DNA of 64,000 bases from Bacillus haynesii (GCF_001969855.1 NZ_MRBL01000003.1:310001-374000); one strand, 5' to 3'; positions 24,761 through 35,025 are shown, counted from the stretch's first letter. Numbers and translations: made by a program. The notes: generated by a model not told the origin, from the sequence alone.

Positions 24761-25978
24761 ATGAACATTTTATGGGGACTTCTTGGTATTCTGGCGATTT
24801 TCGCGATTGCTTTCCTGCTTTCTGAGCATAAACGCAAAATTAACATAAGAACGATTTTAATCGGTTTGGCGATTCAGCTCCTGTTCGGATTCATCGTTTT
24901 GAAATGGGAAATGGGACGGGAAGTGTTTCTATCGTTTACGAAAGCCGTTCAGCATCTTGTCAATTATGCGAATGAAGGGATCAGCTTTCTCTTCGGGCCT
25001 CTCTTACAAGTAGGCGACAGCGCTGCCTTTGCTTTAAGCGTTCTTCCTGTTATCATCTTCTTTTCATCGCTGATTGCGGTTCTTTACCACTTAGGCATCA
25101 TGCAAATCATCATCCGCTTTATCGGAGGCGGATTGGCAAAACTGCTCGGAACAAGCAAAACGGAATCTCTTTCCGCAGCCGCCAATATCTTCGTTGGACA
25201 AACTGAGGCGCCGCTTGTGATTAAGCCGTTTATCGCCAACTTAACAAAATCGGAGCTGTTTGCCGTTATGACAGGCGGACTCGCATCAGTGGCCGGTTCT
25301 GTTTTGTTCGGTTACGCTCTTCTCGGGGTTCCTCTCGAATATTTGCTTGCAGCGAGCTTTATGGCTGCACCTGCGGGCTTGATTATGGCAAAAATGCTTA
25401 TTCCCGAAACGGAAAAACCGAAAATTGAAGAAAAAGATATTCAAATGGCTGATGACGAAGACGCAGCAAATGTCATCGATGCCGCGGCAAAAGGGGCATC
25501 AACGGGTCTCTCTCTTGCTTTGAATGTCGGCGCGATGCTGCTTGCATTTGTTGCGTTGATTGCCGTTTTAAACGGAATTCTTGGAGGAATCGGCGGATGG
25601 TTCGGCTTTAAAGACCTTTCACTCGAATACATTCTCGGCTATGTATTTGCACCGCTTGCCTTTGTCATCGGCGTGCCATGGGATGAAGCGGTCCAGGCCG
25701 GTAGCTTTATCGGTCAAAAGCTCGTGCTGAATGAATTTGTCGCTTATTCCAATTTTGCTCCGATGTTTGATCAGCTTTCCGTCAAAACCGCTTCGATTAT
25801 CAGCTTTGCGCTGTGCGGTTTCGCAAACCTGTCTTCTGTGGCGATTTTGCTCGGAGGATTGGGAGGAATGGCGCCGAGCCGCCGTTCCGATATCGCCCGT
25901 CTCGGCTTGAAAGCCGTTGCTGCCGGAACATTGGCCAACCTTACAAGCGCGGCGATCGCCGGTATGTTTATCGGATAA
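24761..25978 (+). CDS. yutK: YutK, concentrative nucleoside transporter (CNT/NupC family)
   Basis: A 405-residue polytopic membrane protein. CNT signatures are [12 protein letters not shown] around residue 147 and the C-terminal stretches [17 protein letters not shown] (quoted shortened) and the preceding [14 protein letters not shown], which form the nucleoside and cation sites. It imports nucleosides with a proton or sodium ion. ATG 24761 follows AGAGGTG; GTG 24755 is in frame but overlaps that site. The 124-base upstream region shows no purine-riboswitch core. Monocistronic with its own terminator. Confidence 0.93.
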   Translation: MNILWGLLGILAIFAIAFLLSEHKRKINIRTILIGLAIQLLFGFIVLKWEMGREVFLSFTKAVQHLVNYANEGISFLFGPLLQVGDSAAFALSVLPVIIFFSSLIAVLYHLGIMQIIIRFIGGGLAKLLGTSKTESLSAAANIFVGQTEAPLVIKPFIANLTKSELFAVMTGGLASVAGSVLFGYALLGVPLEYLLAASFMAAPAGLIMAKMLIPETEKPKIEEKDIQMADDEDAANVIDAAAKGASTGLSLALNVGAMLLAFVALIAVLNGILGGIGGWFGFKDLSLEYILGYVFAPLAFVIGVPWDEAVQAGSFIGQKLVLNEFVAYSNFAPMFDQLSVKTASIISFALCGFANLSSVAILLGGLGGMAPSRRSDIARLGLKAVAAGTLANLTSAAIAGMFIG

Positions 25979-25984
25979 CATGAT

Positions 25985-26019
25985 AAAAGCTCCCTGCAAA
26001 TGAAACGCAGGGAGCTTTT
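25985..26019 (+). terminator. Intrinsic terminator after yutK
   Basis: AAAAGCTCCCTGC pairs perfectly with GCAGGGAGCTTTT. Confidence 0.9.
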
Positions 26020-26105
26020 ATGTATGAAAAACGGGGGATAGCCATATTGTATCCATCCCTTTCAGCTTTTATACTAGAAGAAAGTAAAAAAATGTGGAGG
26101 CGGCT

Positions 26106-26963
26106 ATGAATTCTTTTCGTTTTACTAAAATGCACGGCTTAGGAAACAGCTATATATACGTCAATCAGTTTGAAGAACATCTCCCTGAGGAGCTGTTGTC
26201 AGATTTGGCCGTCAAAGTATCTTCCGTTTACACCGGAATCGGTTCAGACGGAATGATTCTCATCTGTCCTTCAGAGCGAGCGCCGGTTAAAATGAGGATT
26301 TTCAACAGCGACGGATCTGAAGGCAAAAACTGCGGAAACGGTTTGCGCTGCGTTGCAAAATACGCGTATGAACATAAACTGGTGAAGGAAACATCCTTTT
26401 TAATTGAAACCCTTTCGGGCTTGGTAAAGGCAGAGGTCGAGGTGAAAGAAGGAAAAGTTGTATCGGCTACAGTCGATATGGGCGAACCGCGCCTTCTCAA
26501 ATCAGATATGCCGATGCGGGGTGAACAGGGTTCGCAGACGATCAATGAAAAGATGATATTCGGCGGCCGTGAAATGAAAGGTACCGCTGTATCCATGGGC
26601 AATCCCCACATCGTCTTTTATTTAGACGATATTGAAAAAGCCCCGCTGACGACGATGGGACCGCTCATTGAAAAAGATGAAAGGTTTCCGGAAGGGGTTA
26701 ATGTAGAATTTGTTGAAGTCGAAAACGAGAAAGAACTCCATTTCCGCGTATGGGAAAGGGGTTCAGGAATTACCCAGGCATGTGGTACAGGCGCCTGCGC
26801 AGCCGCAGTGAGTTCAATACTCAACGGCTATTCCAAACGGGACACGGACATTACCGTCCATCTCGCCGGAGGCGATTTGATCATTCATTGGAAAAACGAC
26901 GGACGCGTCATGATGACGGGACCCGCTGAAACGGTATGTGAAGGCGAGTTTTTTATATCATGA
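26106..26963 (+). CDS. dapF: DapF, diaminopimelate epimerase
   Basis: Converts LL- to meso-diaminopimelate for lysine and peptidoglycan synthesis. The cofactor-independent two-base mechanism uses paired cysteines, here C76 in [10 protein letters not shown] and C226 in QACGTGAC. The substrate region [13 protein letters not shown] is at the N-terminus. It has 285 residues. ATG 26106 follows GTGGAGG; an upstream in-frame start at 26094 lies within that site. It ends about 80 bases before yutM. Confidence 0.96.
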   Translation: MNSFRFTKMHGLGNSYIYVNQFEEHLPEELLSDLAVKVSSVYTGIGSDGMILICPSERAPVKMRIFNSDGSEGKNCGNGLRCVAKYAYEHKLVKETSFLIETLSGLVKAEVEVKEGKVVSATVDMGEPRLLKSDMPMRGEQGSQTINEKMIFGGREMKGTAVSMGNPHIVFYLDDIEKAPLTTMGPLIEKDERFPEGVNVEFVEVENEKELHFRVWERGSGITQACGTGACAAAVSSILNGYSKRDTDITVHLAGGDLIIHWKNDGRVMMTGPAETVCEGEFFIS

Positions 26964-27042
26964 GTCGGTCCGTTTGAGAAATCGGACGTACGACTTTATA
27001 ATAAAGATAAGGTACACATGAGTTTTCAGGAGGTGTAATGTT

Positions 27043-27408
27043 ATGAGCGAAAAAACGGTTACGGTCACGGAAGCGGCTGCTCTTCATATCAAGGATATGA
27101 TGAAAGAGCATGAAGAGGAGAACGCATTCTTGAGAATCGGAGTAAAAGGCGGCGGATGCAGCGGCCTGTCATACGGCATGGGTTTTGAACACGAAAAAAA
27201 CGAAGACGACAATGAATTCGTCCAGCATGGAATTACAGTGCTTGTAGACCAAGAAAGCCTGGATATCATGAACGGTACGGTCATTGATTTTAAACAATCG
27301 ATGATGGGCGGAGGCTTCACCATCGATAATCCAAACGCCATCGCTTCATGCGGCTGCGGATCATCATTCAGAACCGCAGTGAATGCAGGAAAGCCTGAAG
27401 AGTGCTGA
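27043..27408 (+). CDS. yutM: YutM, A-type Fe-S carrier (HesB/IscA/ErpA family)
   Basis: A 121-residue A-type carrier. The three cluster-binding cysteines are in VKGGGCSGLSY and SCGCGSSF, the invariant C-x(n)-C-G-C pattern. It carries Fe-S clusters from the scaffold to target proteins. An additional C-terminal cysteine occurs in KPEEC. TTTCAGGAGGTG precedes the ATG. Related Fe-S genes yutI and yuzB are nearby but not in one operon. Confidence 0.95.
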   Translation: MSEKTVTVTEAAALHIKDMMKEHEEENAFLRIGVKGGGCSGLSYGMGFEHEKNEDDNEFVQHGITVLVDQESLDIMNGTVIDFKQSMMGGGFTIDNPNAIASCGCGSSFRTAVNAGKPEEC

Positions 27409-27441
27409 CATACCTGCATCAGGTCAACGATATGGAATGAG

Positions 27442-27491
27442 AAAAACGCCTTTCATCTCGATGCTTCATCGTGACGAAAAGGCGTTTTATT
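27442..27491 (+). terminator. Intrinsic terminator after yutM
   Basis: AAAACGCCTTT pairs with AAAGGCGTTTT; the loop contains a second small hairpin (CATCTCGATG). Confidence 0.85.
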
Positions 27492-27510
27492 ATGGTCTGG
27501 GTGAAAAGAA

Positions 27511-28057
27511 ATGAAACTCGTATCAACGCTCAGCTTGTCAAAAGCGGACGTTACCGCATTTTTTCATACACATTGGGGAAGTCCGGACATGGTCAATTCA
27601 CACGGAACATTCCGCTGCGATGAATTGGAAGGATTCGCTGTAACAGATGAAAAAGGCGATCATCAAAGGCCTGATTACGTACTTCATCGCTGGAAACGAA
27701 TGTGAAGTTGTTTCCTTGGACAGTATTGCTAAATACAAAGGGATCGGCTCACTCTTTTTAAAAGAAGTGGAATGTGTTTCAAAGCGAAAACAGTGTAAAT
27801 CGATTAAACTAATCACGACGAACGATAATATGCGGGCGTTTATGTTTGATCAAAAGAGGGGCTATACTTTGGCTATGTTGTATGTAAACGCAGTTGAAAA
27901 AGCAAGAAAAATAAAGCCTGAAATTCCCTTTGCTGCTGATAACGGCATTCCGATTCGGGATGAGATTCTTTTGGTAAAAGATTTAACATCATCTGTTTTC
28001 CGCTTCGCTCGGGAAAAGCCGCACGGAAGCAATGCAGCCACCCCGCTCAAGTGTTGA
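27511..28057 (+). pseudogene. GNAT-family N-acetyltransferase, frameshifted
   Basis: The frame from ATG 27511 reads MKLVSTLSLSKADVTAFFHT and continues to FAVTDEKG, where normal GNAT homology leaves it. The rest lies in another frame opening about 27647: GLITYFIAGNECEVVSLDSI, then YKGIGSLFLKEVE (the acetyl-CoA-binding loop region, here YKGIG) and LITTNDNMRAFMFDQKRGYT. Removing one G near 27663 (GGCGATCATC to GGCATCATC) would join the two parts. The tail after LLVKDL is longer than expected. It is a pseudogene, or an assembly error if the base is wrong. Confidence 0.78.
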
Positions 28058-28095
28058 GCAAGGTTTTTGCAACGGGGCTTCCGGAACAATCGTGT

Positions 28096-28320
28096 TTATT
28101 TCTGGTTAAAGATGCGGTTGAGATTGCTCGTGTTGTTGGTGATCGAGGTGATATAGCGGCTTCCGCTTTCCATTTCCTGGTTGCACAGCGGGCATAGAGG
28201 GCGATCGCTGCTCGTGAAATTTTTTCTCATCCATCCGTTGCAGTCCTCAGCCGTACATTCCCACGTACTGATATCTTCCTTTGGCAGAGGCTCTTGATTG
28301 CGATTGTTGTAGTAAGACAT
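28096..28320 (-). CDS. YdjO-like cold-inducible family zinc-ribbon protein
   Basis: A 74-residue protein starting MSYYNNRNQEPLPKEDIST with two cysteine pairs, CTAEDC and CPLC, that form a probable zinc ribbon. The N-terminal half is nearly the same as B. subtilis YdjO as I recall it, a cold-inducible protein of unknown function. ATG 28320 follows AGGAAGTGA; a start at 28338 would add six residues. It lies alone between the acetyltransferase relic and a small membrane protein gene. Confidence 0.82.
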   Translation of the reverse strand: MSYYNNRNQEPLPKEDISTWECTAEDCNGWMRKNFTSSDRPLCPLCNQEMESGSRYITSITNNTSNLNRIFNQK

Positions 28321-28461
28321 ATCGTCACTTCCTAACAAGGGTTTTTGGAGTTCATTTAAGAATATTTTGTGAATCTTAAGACATTCTATTCGTCAATTTG
28401 TTATTCTATACTGGACAGGTTTATTTAGAGTCCAAGCCCAGTAAAGAAAAGGGGTTCAACC

Positions 28462-28662
28462 ATGGAAAAAATCAACTGCAGAAGCTGCGGCGGGCTTACG
28501 CCATACGATTCAAAAGTCTGTGAGGCATGCGGATGCGAAAAACCGCTTCCAAAAGCACAGAAAATTACGGACCGGATTGTCTTGACTGCGGCGGGAGTGG
28601 TCGGCATCTTAACAATTGTGCTGATTTTGGGAACGATTTTCTCATATTTGAATATCATATAA
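28462..28662 (+). CDS. Small zinc-ribbon membrane protein, 66 residues
   Basis: The N-terminal zinc ribbon (CRSCGGLTPYDSKVCEACGC, two knuckles) is followed by one membrane helix at about residues 41-63 (IVLTAAGVVGILTIVLILG). GGGGTTCAACC-type spacing places AAAGGGG as ribbon-gene ribosome-binding site before ATG 28462. Function unknown. The protein probably sits in the membrane with its ribbon in the cytoplasm. A perfect bidirectional terminator separates it from yumC. Confidence 0.7.
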   Translation: MEKINCRSCGGLTPYDSKVCEACGCEKPLPKAQKITDRIVLTAAGVVGILTIVLILGTIFSYLNII

Positions 28663-28693
28663 TGAAAAGGAGCCGGTGTCAGGCTCCTTTTCA
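28663..28693. terminator. Bidirectional terminator between the zinc-ribbon gene and yumC
   Basis: TGAAAAGGAGCC pairs perfectly with GGCTCCTTTTCA across a seven-base loop. Confidence 0.9.
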
Positions 28694-28696
28694 TTT

Positions 28697-29695
28697 TTAT
28701 TTGTTTTCAAACATGCTAGTAGAGTGCAGCGGCTGCACGCGCGCTTTAGGATCCATGTAAGCTTTTGCATTGTTGACAGCGGTCGGCGCTTCTCCAAATC
28801 CGCTCGCAATCAGCTTGACTTTCCCTTCGTATGTGCAGATATCGCCGGCTGCATAGAATCCCTCGATGTTCGTTTCCATTGTGGACTTGACGACGATCGA
28901 ATTTTTCTCGATTTCAAGCCCCCAGTTTTTGATTGGTCCGAGAGATGAAACAAAGCCGAAGTTGACGATCACGTCGTCGACATCGATGATTTCTTTTCTC
29001 TCGCCTTTCACTTCCTCGATGACGATCTGTTCAATTCGCTCGCCGCCGATCAGCTCGGTCGGAACAAACGGTGTCAATACATTGACTTTAGAATTGTGCA
29101 GGTTTTCGACACTGTGCTCGTGAGCGCGGAATTTATCGCGGCGATGAATAATTGACACCTCTTTTGCGATCGGTTCCAGCATGAGCGCCCAGTCGACGGC
29201 GGAGTCGCCGCCGCCCAATACCGCAACGCGTTTGCCCGCAAATTGATTCAGATCATCTATAAAGTAATGAAGGTTTTCATTCTCGTATTGAGCCGCAGAT
29301 TCAAGCTCGAGCTTTCTCGGCTGGAATGCTCCGTTTCCGGCTGTGATAATCACCGTTTTAGAATAGTGGATTTCTTTGTTGGTAACGAGCTTGAAAATAC
29401 CGTCTGCTTGTTTTTCAACGCTTTCGACGGCTTGTTCCAGACAAACGGTCTGATCAAATTTCGCCATTTGCTCTTTTAAATTGTCGACGAGCTCCTGAGC
29501 GCGGATTTTAGGGAACCCGGCTACATCGTATATGTATTTTTCGGGATACAAAGCGGACAGCTGACCGCCGAGCTGCGGCAGGCTTTCGATCATTTTGACG
29601 CTCGCTTGCCGCATTCCGCCGTAAAATGCGGTAAACAAGCCGACAGGGCCGCCCCCGATAATTGTGATGTCATATACTTTTGAGTCTTCACGCAT
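28697..29695 (-). CDS. yumC: YumC, ferredoxin/flavodoxin-NADP+ reductase
   Basis: A 332-residue thioredoxin-reductase-like FNR without the redox-active CxxC. FAD motif [12 protein letters not shown] (about residues 13-24), NADPH motif [12 protein letters not shown] (about 155-166), and C-terminal [13 protein letters not shown]. In B. subtilis YumC is the essential enzyme that supplies reduced ferredoxin or flavodoxin, and it also reduces ferric bacillithiol-type and other substrates. Minus strand, head-to-head with yumB across a 344-base region. Confidence 0.94.
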   Translation of the reverse strand: MREDSKVYDITIIGGGPVGLFTAFYGGMRQASVKMIESLPQLGGQLSALYPEKYIYDVAGFPKIRAQELVDNLKEQMAKFDQTVCLEQAVESVEKQADGIFKLVTNKEIHYSKTVIITAGNGAFQPRKLELESAAQYENENLHYFIDDLNQFAGKRVAVLGGGDSAVDWALMLEPIAKEVSIIHRRDKFRAHEHSVENLHNSKVNVLTPFVPTELIGGERIEQIVIEEVKGERKEIIDVDDVIVNFGFVSSLGPIKNWGLEIEKNSIVVKSTMETNIEGFYAAGDICTYEGKVKLIASGFGEAPTAVNNAKAYMDPKARVQPLHSTSMFENK

Positions 29696-30039
29696 GAAAA
29701 TAATGCCCCCTAAATGAAAATTGTTCTTAATTATATCATATCACATAAAATAAATACGAGCGCGCCTGTTTTTTTAGGAGCGGAAAATAATACCGTCCAA
29801 GCATATTTAACCTTGAAAAAGCAAATGCAAGCGGCTATGATGTAGTTGTGAACAATTTGTTAACGATTCGTGAATATTTTTCGTCGCACAGCCGAAGAAC
29901 ATTCCGTTGCTCGGCAAACTAAAGTGAAGGGTTTCACAAACTTTTTTTCATAAAAAGCCGGAAGCCGGCAGAAGATAACCCAAAGGCTATTTTTAATCCG
30001 GCTTAGCAGTAAAATACAGAAAAGGTGGATGTGATTCCG
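29696..30039. promoter_or_regulatory. Intergenic region between yumC and yumB
   Basis: Contains the two divergent promoters (not clearly resolved), a Rex-like dyad at 29922-29939 and a hairpin made of AAGCCGG (29955-29961) and CCGGCTT (29998-30004), which lacks a T-run and lies in the probable yumB leader. No coding sequence is evident. Confidence 0.6.
29922..29939. promoter_or_regulatory. Rex-like operator upstream of yumB
   Basis: AAGTGAA-GGGT-TTCACAA fits the Rex consensus TTGTGAA-N4-TTCACAA at 12 of 14 conserved positions; the right half-site is perfect. Rex senses the NADH/NAD+ ratio and represses ndh in B. subtilis, so control of an NADH dehydrogenase-like gene is plausible. Confidence 0.5.
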
Positions 30040-31251
30040 TTGAATAAGCCAAAAGTAGTAGTATTAGGTGCAGGTTATGGTGGTTTAATGACCGTTACGA
30101 GACTTGTTAAAAAAATCGGCATCAATGAAGCGGATATTACGCTTGTCAACAAGCACAATTACCATTATGAGACAACCTGGATGCACGAGGCGAGCGCAGG
30201 TACGCTTCATCATGACAGATGCCGCTATCAGATTAAAGACGTTATCAATACATCCCGTGTCAATTTCGTTCAGGATACGGTAAAGAAAATCGATAAAGAA
30301 GGAAAGAAAGTCGTCCTTGAAACCGGCGAGCTTAGTTACGACTATCTTGTCGTGGCGCTGGGGTCCGTCCCTGAAACTTTCGGAATTTCGGGATTGAAAG
30401 AGCATGCTTTCTCTATTTCAAACATTAATTCGTCCCGGCAGCTTCGCGAGCACATTGAATATCAGTTTGCGACGTATAACACAGAAGCCGAGAAGCGCCC
30501 GGAACGCCTGACGATCGTTGTCGGGGGAGCTGGTTTTACCGGCATTGAATTTTTGGGTGAACTGGGCAACCGCATTCCTGAGCTGTGCCGCGAATACGAT
30601 ATCGACCGCCAGCAGGTTCGTTTAATATGCGTGGAAGCCGCGCCGTCTGTTCTGCCGGGCTTTGAACCGGAGCTTGTCGATTATGCGGTCAACTACCTCG
30701 AAGGAAAAGGCGTTGAATTCAAAATCGGCACGGCCGTAAAAGAATGCACGCCTGACGGAATCATCGTCGGAAAAGACGATCAGAACGAAGAAATAAAAGC
30801 AGGCACTGTCGTATGGGCCGCAGGTGTCCGCGGCAACCCGATCATTGAAGAATCCGGCTTTGAAAACATGCGCGGCCGTGTGAAGGTAAAACCTGATCTG
30901 CGCGTTGAAGGCCATGATGATATATTTGTTATCGGAGACTGCTCACTGATCATAAATGAAGAAACCGAAAGGCCTTATCCGCCGACTGCGCAGATTTCCA
31001 TGCAGCAGGGCGAAACGTGCGCAAACAATCTGGCCGCACTGATTCACGGTAAAGAAACGGAAACGTTCTCATTCGATAATAAAGGCTCTGTCGCTTCTCT
31101 CGGCGAACATGATGCAATCGGCGTCGCATTCGGCAGAAAGATGACAGGAACGACGGCATCCATGATGAAAAAAATCATCGACAACCGCTCGCTGTTCATG
31201 ATCGGCGGGCCGGGACTTGTTCTGAAAAAAGGCAAGTTTAAATTTTTCTAA
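30040..31251 (+). CDS. yumB: YumB, type II NADH dehydrogenase-like protein
   Basis: A 403-residue membrane-associated flavoprotein expected to oxidise NADH and reduce quinone without pumping protons. FAD motif [17 protein letters not shown] motif [17 protein letters not shown], second FAD contact [11 protein letters not shown], and the quinone-site stretch [17 protein letters not shown] 30040 ([10 protein letters not shown]) is preferred, matching the homologue start; GTG 30025 and GTG 30031 are in frame but overlap the AAAGGTGG site. The C-terminus KKGKFKFF is basic and may bind membrane. Confidence 0.92.
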   Translation: MNKPKVVVLGAGYGGLMTVTRLVKKIGINEADITLVNKHNYHYETTWMHEASAGTLHHDRCRYQIKDVINTSRVNFVQDTVKKIDKEGKKVVLETGELSYDYLVVALGSVPETFGISGLKEHAFSISNINSSRQLREHIEYQFATYNTEAEKRPERLTIVVGGAGFTGIEFLGELGNRIPELCREYDIDRQQVRLICVEAAPSVLPGFEPELVDYAVNYLEGKGVEFKIGTAVKECTPDGIIVGKDDQNEEIKAGTVVWAAGVRGNPIIEESGFENMRGRVKVKPDLRVEGHDDIFVIGDCSLIINEETERPYPPTAQISMQQGETCANNLAALIHGKETETFSFDNKGSVASLGEHDAIGVAFGRKMTGTTASMMKKIIDNRSLFMIGGPGLVLKKGKFKFF

Positions 31252-31258
31252 TCCGAAC

Positions 31259-31290
31259 CAAAGCCTGCAGCGGAAGCTGCGGGCTTTTTA
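31259..31290 (+). terminator. Intrinsic terminator after yumB
   Basis: AAGCCTGCAGC pairs with GCTGCGGGCTT, with one G-U pair, followed by TTTT. Confidence 0.85.
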
Positions 31291-31439
31291 TTCGGGCTTA
31301 AAACTTCAAAAACGAAAGAAAAAGGAAGAAAGCTTCGCTTTTAAGCGCTTACATCAAATGATCTGTTATATTTTCTGACTTTATCATTGACAGTGTTCAT
31401 GATATATTATCAGAAAATTAAGAAAAAGGTGTGTATCTG

Positions 31440-31568
31440 ATGAAGACTACGTCAACCCATCGCCTTGAATCAACTTGTACATTCTGTTCAGGAAAAGGCT
31501 ATTTTCAGCTTCTGCTCGGCGGTTCGGAAACGTGCAGCAACTGCAAGGGAACAGGAAAAGACCGCTGA
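31440..31568 (+). CDS. yuiA: YuiA, DnaJ-type zinc-finger microprotein
   Basis: A 42-residue protein missed by length filters. It contains two CxxCxGxG-like knuckles: CTFCSGKG (residues 13-20) and CSNCKGTG (32-39), the pattern of the DnaJ central zinc finger, so it probably folds around one zinc ion. AAGGTG precedes the ATG. It sits 65 bases before yuiB as in B. subtilis. Function unknown; a role in binding partially folded protein is only suggested by the DnaJ likeness. Confidence 0.85.
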   Translation: MKTTSTHRLESTCTFCSGKGYFQLLLGGSETCSNCKGTGKDR

Positions 31569-31633
31569 TCACAGCTTTCCAATGATTGACTCAAGTTCCT
31601 TCCCCAATGTACACTAAAAGAGGTGAATTGGGG

Positions 31634-31963
31634 GTGGAGGCTTTGATTAGTTTACCAGTTGTCATCATTTCAGTTGTCTTATTTTTCGTCCTGTTTTTCG
31701 GCATTGGTTTTCTGCTGAATATGCTGCTCAGGATGTCATGGATCATGGCTGTCATTTATCCAATTGTATGCCTTTTCATTGTGAATAAAGAAAAGCTGAT
31801 TCGCTATGTAGAGGCGCCGGGAGAGGCATTTTCCGGCCTTTTTGACAGAGTGGCTTCTTTGGCTGCTGCCGATATCATCATTTTAGCCAGCGGAATGGCC
31901 GGAGCCCTGTTGTCGGGTGTTACGATCAAAGCGTTGCGAAAAAGGGGATATCAAATGTTTTAA
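31634..31963 (+). CDS. yuiB: YuiB, small membrane protein
   Basis: A roughly 109-residue membrane protein with three hydrophobic segments (about residues 7-30, 36-52 and 75-97). Function unknown. The frame opens at 31586, but AGAGGTGAA at 31619-31627 fits GTG 31634; a TTG at 31643 is a further option because GGAGG lies just upstream of it, though too close. It follows yuiA and precedes yuiC, and the three are probably co-expressed. Confidence 0.8.
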   Translation: MEALISLPVVIISVVLFFVLFFGIGFLLNMLLRMSWIMAVIYPIVCLFIVNKEKLIRYVEAPGEAFSGLFDRVASLAAADIIILASGMAGALLSGVTIKALRKRGYQMF

Positions 31964-32087
31964 GCCTTCTTCTTCAAGGGAGAGGGTTTTTTGAGTTTAA
32001 TTTTTTCACTTTTCTTAAAACTTTTCTGCCATCTGAATATTTCTTTTTCTACTTGGAAACAACTAGATGGTGAGAGGAGTGGAAGAA

Positions 32088-32762
32088 TTGAGAAAAGTGA
32101 TGACAATGTTCCGGCGTTTCTTGATGACAGTTTTGTTTGTCCTTGCCTTTATGACGACCTTCTTTGCCGTTTCAGGTGTGGAAGCACAGGATATATCAAG
32201 CTGGGCAAAAGAACGCGATCTGTCCTTGAAACAGCTGATGCTCACCTTTAAATCACTTCCGGAAGAAAAAGTGGAAAAGACGTCTCTGTCTGCCGCAGAA
32301 CAGATTAAAAACAAACCGAAATCGCTTGAAGATGCATTTGACTGGAGCAGGTATCCGAAGCAAAAAGTCACCGCGACCGGATATACAGCAGGAGCTGAAT
32401 CGACGGGAAAACAGCCACATCATCCCGATTACGGGATTACATATTCGGGAGTCAAAGTAAAAAGAGATTTATATTCTACCGTTGCAGCCGACCCGTCGGT
32501 CTTTCCGATCGGCACGATATTGTTCATACCGGACTACGGCTATGGCGTTGTTGCGGATACCGGATCAGCCATTAAAGGGAACAGGCTCGATTTGTACTAT
32601 GAGACGGTTGAGGATGTTTATAAAGAATGGGGCAAAAAAACACTTGATGTTTATGTCATTAAAAAAGGAAACGGCACCATTACCGAAAAGGATCTCCTGA
32701 AGCTGAATGAAAATAAATCGATGCAAGTATTCAGACAAAAATATAAAATGGCGAAAGAATAA
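32088..32762 (+). CDS. yuiC: YuiC, 3D-domain cell-wall protein
   Basis: A 224-residue exported protein. The N-terminal signal or anchor ([20 protein letters not shown] region, residues 8-27) is followed by a linker and a C-terminal 3D domain: [29 protein letters not shown], then [18 protein letters not shown], with the three conserved aspartates. This double-psi barrel is shared with MltA-type lytic transglycosylases and resuscitation-promoting-factor-like proteins, so a role in peptidoglycan turnover is likely. TTG 32088 follows AGAGGAGTGG; ATG 32100 is an alternative. Confidence 0.88.
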   Translation: MRKVMTMFRRFLMTVLFVLAFMTTFFAVSGVEAQDISSWAKERDLSLKQLMLTFKSLPEEKVEKTSLSAAEQIKNKPKSLEDAFDWSRYPKQKVTATGYTAGAESTGKQPHHPDYGITYSGVKVKRDLYSTVAADPSVFPIGTILFIPDYGYGVVADTGSAIKGNRLDLYYETVEDVYKEWGKKTLDVYVIKKGNGTITEKDLLKLNENKSMQVFRQKYKMAKE

Positions 32763-32764
32763 GA

Positions 32765-32800
32765 AAAAACGTTTAAGACGCACAGGTCTTAAACGTTTTT
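32765..32800. terminator. Bidirectional terminator between yuiC and yuiD
   Basis: AAAAACGTTTAAGAC pairs perfectly with GTCTTAAACGTTTTT. Confidence 0.92.
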
Positions 32801-32805
32801 TTGCT

Positions 32806-33282
32806 TTACATTAATAAATAATCGAGAAGCAGCGTCAGGGCAATGCCGGTCAAACCGCCGAAAAACACTTCAATCGGCTGATGGCCGAGCAGTTCCTTCA
32901 GCTTCTTCTGTTTTTCTTCCTGATGGCTTTTAGGGAAATCCTTCGCTTCGTTGACAAAGCGGTTAAAATCGCGGACAAGCCGGTTGATCACTGTTGCTTG
33001 TTCTCCGGCATGTCTTCTCACACCGGTTGCATCAAACATCGTAATAACGGCAAATATTGCGGAAACGGCGAACAAAGAAGAATCCATCCCGTGATCAAGA
33101 GCTACACCGGTTGAGAGCGCAGTAACGGCTGCTGAGTGTGAACTCGGCATTCCGCCCGTGCTTGTGATGAGCCGCCAATCCCATTTTTTCGAGACGACAA
33201 AGTAAATGGGAACCTTGATAAACTGAGCGAAAAAGATCGCGGCAAAGCTCGCCAGCAAAGGAAAATTTGTGAGGATTTCCAT
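32806..33282 (-). CDS. yuiD: YuiD, DUF212 membrane protein (acid phosphatase/haloperoxidase-related)
   Basis: A 158-residue membrane protein of the DUF212 family, distantly related to vanadium-dependent haloperoxidases and PAP2 phosphatases. GGMPSSHSAAVTAL carries the phosphatase-like SxxH core, and DATGVRRHAGEQA a second conserved motif. Four membrane segments are predicted. Probably acts on a phosphorylated lipid, but this is not established. ATG 33282 follows AAAGGATG; the longer start at 33294 sits inside that site. Confidence 0.9.
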   Translation of the reverse strand: MEILTNFPLLASFAAIFFAQFIKVPIYFVVSKKWDWRLITSTGGMPSSHSAAVTALSTGVALDHGMDSSLFAVSAIFAVITMFDATGVRRHAGEQATVINRLVRDFNRFVNEAKDFPKSHQEEKQKKLKELLGHQPIEVFFGGLTGIALTLLLDYLLM

Positions 33283-33447
33283 TTTGCAGAACATCCTTTC
33301 TATAAAGAAAATAGAGATGAATTCAGAAAAGCACGCAGTTATTTGCTAAAATATATAATATGAAACCCCATCGGGAAAAAATGTTTTTCCTATTATAACA
33401 TTGTTGTTTCAATTTTACTCACTTTGCTGATAAGGAGCTGTGAACGC

Positions 33448-34938
33448 ATGTTTTATGCCTTTAAAGATTTCGAAAAAAAAGAAACGCTTTTAATCGGACT
33501 GTTTAAAAAAAGCCGGCTGTACGGGAAGGCGGAAGAAATCGACCGCCTTTTAGACGGCCAGCTTTCTCAGCTGCTGAAAGACGGGGATGTATCTTCCAAA
33601 AAAGCGAAAGTGTCTAAAATATTTACCCCTTCCCTTCAGGGAGTCAAACGCATTTATATCGTCGGATTGGGCCGTGAAGCGGAATTTACCTTCGAGGATG
33701 CGAAGCAGTGCTTTGCCGAAGCTGTTCAGCTGATTCACAAAGATCGAAAGCAGGAGTTAACCGTCATGCTCGACAGCTTCGTATCTGAAGAGGTCCCAGC
33801 CGCTGACGCCGCACATGCATTGGCTGAATCGTGCATGCTGTCATGCTATGAAGTGCAGGATTACAAGCACAGATCAAATGTGCCTGATCAATGTCTGCAA
33901 AGCGTCTATGTTTTGACAGACCATGACCTGAAGGAAATTCAGGCGAGTCTGCACGTCGGGCAGGTGTACGGAAATGCGACGAATTCGGCGAGAACCCTCG
34001 TAAACATGCCGGGAAACATGCTGACAGCGGCGGATCTCGCATCATACGCCGCTGAATTGGCAGCAAAATACGAATTTGAATGTGAAATTCTTGAAAAGGC
34101 TGAAATGGAAGAGCTCGGGATGGGCGGTCTCCTCGCGGTCAACCAAGGATCAGAAGAGCCGCCGAAAATGATCGTCTTAAAATATCAGGGAAAAGAAACA
34201 TGGGATGATGTCATCGGTTTAGTCGGCAAAGGGATCACGTTTGATACCGGCGGCTATTCGATTAAGACGAAGAGCGGGATTGTCGGCATGAAGTCCGATA
34301 TGGGCGGAGCCGCCAGCGTTTTGGGAGCGATGGAAGCGATCGGCGAATTGAGACCGGAACAAAACGTGCTTGCCGTGATCCCGTCGACTGATAACATGAT
34401 TTCGGGAAGCGCAATGAAGCCGGACGACGTCATCGTTTCCTTGAGCGGCAAGACGATTGAGATCTTGAATACAGACGCCGAAGGAAGATTGGCCCTCGCT
34501 GACGGACTGACATATGCGAAGCACCACGGAGCTTCCGTGTTGATCGATGTCGCGACACTGACCGGAGGTGTTGTCGTAGCTCTGGGAACGGAAACGACGG
34601 GAGCGATGACAAATCTTGATCCGCTTTATCAGCAGGTGAGACAGGCGGCTGAAGAAGCGGGAGAAGCGATTTGGCAGCTTCCGATTACAGAAAAAGATAA
34701 AAAAAGAGTGAAAAACAGCCAAATGGCCGATCTTAACAACTCGCCGGGCAGGGAAGGCCATGCGATTATGGCCGGAACGTTCCTCGGCGAATTCGCCGAG
34801 CAGACGCCATGGGTTCACCTTGACATCGCCGGAACGGCAACGACAGCTCAAAGCTCATGCTTTGGACCGAAAGGCGGAACGGGCGTGATGGTGAGAACGC
34901 TTGTCACGTTTGTCGAGCGGTTTTCGGGAAATTTGTAG
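33448..34938 (+). CDS. pepA: PepA/YuiE, leucyl aminopeptidase (M17)
   Basis: A 496-residue cytosolic metallo-aminopeptidase. The two-metal site is marked by [14 protein letters not shown] (Lys/Asp), KSDMGGAAS and the family signature [14 protein letters not shown] (about residues 339-352). The N-terminal domain is more variable. It releases N-terminal residues from peptides. ATG 33448 lies behind ATAAGGAGC; the frame opens earlier at 33424 inside that region. Terminator at 34945-34972. Confidence 0.95.
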   Translation: MFYAFKDFEKKETLLIGLFKKSRLYGKAEEIDRLLDGQLSQLLKDGDVSSKKAKVSKIFTPSLQGVKRIYIVGLGREAEFTFEDAKQCFAEAVQLIHKDRKQELTVMLDSFVSEEVPAADAAHALAESCMLSCYEVQDYKHRSNVPDQCLQSVYVLTDHDLKEIQASLHVGQVYGNATNSARTLVNMPGNMLTAADLASYAAELAAKYEFECEILEKAEMEELGMGGLLAVNQGSEEPPKMIVLKYQGKETWDDVIGLVGKGITFDTGGYSIKTKSGIVGMKSDMGGAASVLGAMEAIGELRPEQNVLAVIPSTDNMISGSAMKPDDVIVSLSGKTIEILNTDAEGRLALADGLTYAKHHGASVLIDVATLTGGVVVALGTETTGAMTNLDPLYQQVRQAAEEAGEAIWQLPITEKDKKRVKNSQMADLNNSPGREGHAIMAGTFLGEFAEQTPWVHLDIAGTATTAQSSCFGPKGGTGVMVRTLVTFVERFSGNL

Positions 34939-34944
34939 GCTTTC

Positions 34945-34972
34945 ATCCCCTTTGCTAGAAGGGGATTTTTTT
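34945..34972 (+). terminator. Intrinsic terminator after pepA
   Basis: ATCCCC pairs with GGGGAT across TTTGCTAGAA, followed by a T-run. Confidence 0.8.
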
Positions 34973-34995
34973 ATGGAGAAAACGCAGATGTTTCA

Positions 34996-35025
34996 TTGAC
35001 GCATTCACAAAACATGTGGTAATAT
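34996..35025 (+). promoter_or_regulatory. Sigma-A promoter of yuiF
   Basis: TTGACG at 34996-35001 and TAATAT at 35020-35025 are separated by 18 bases; the yuiF start is about 65 bases downstream. Confidence 0.65.
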
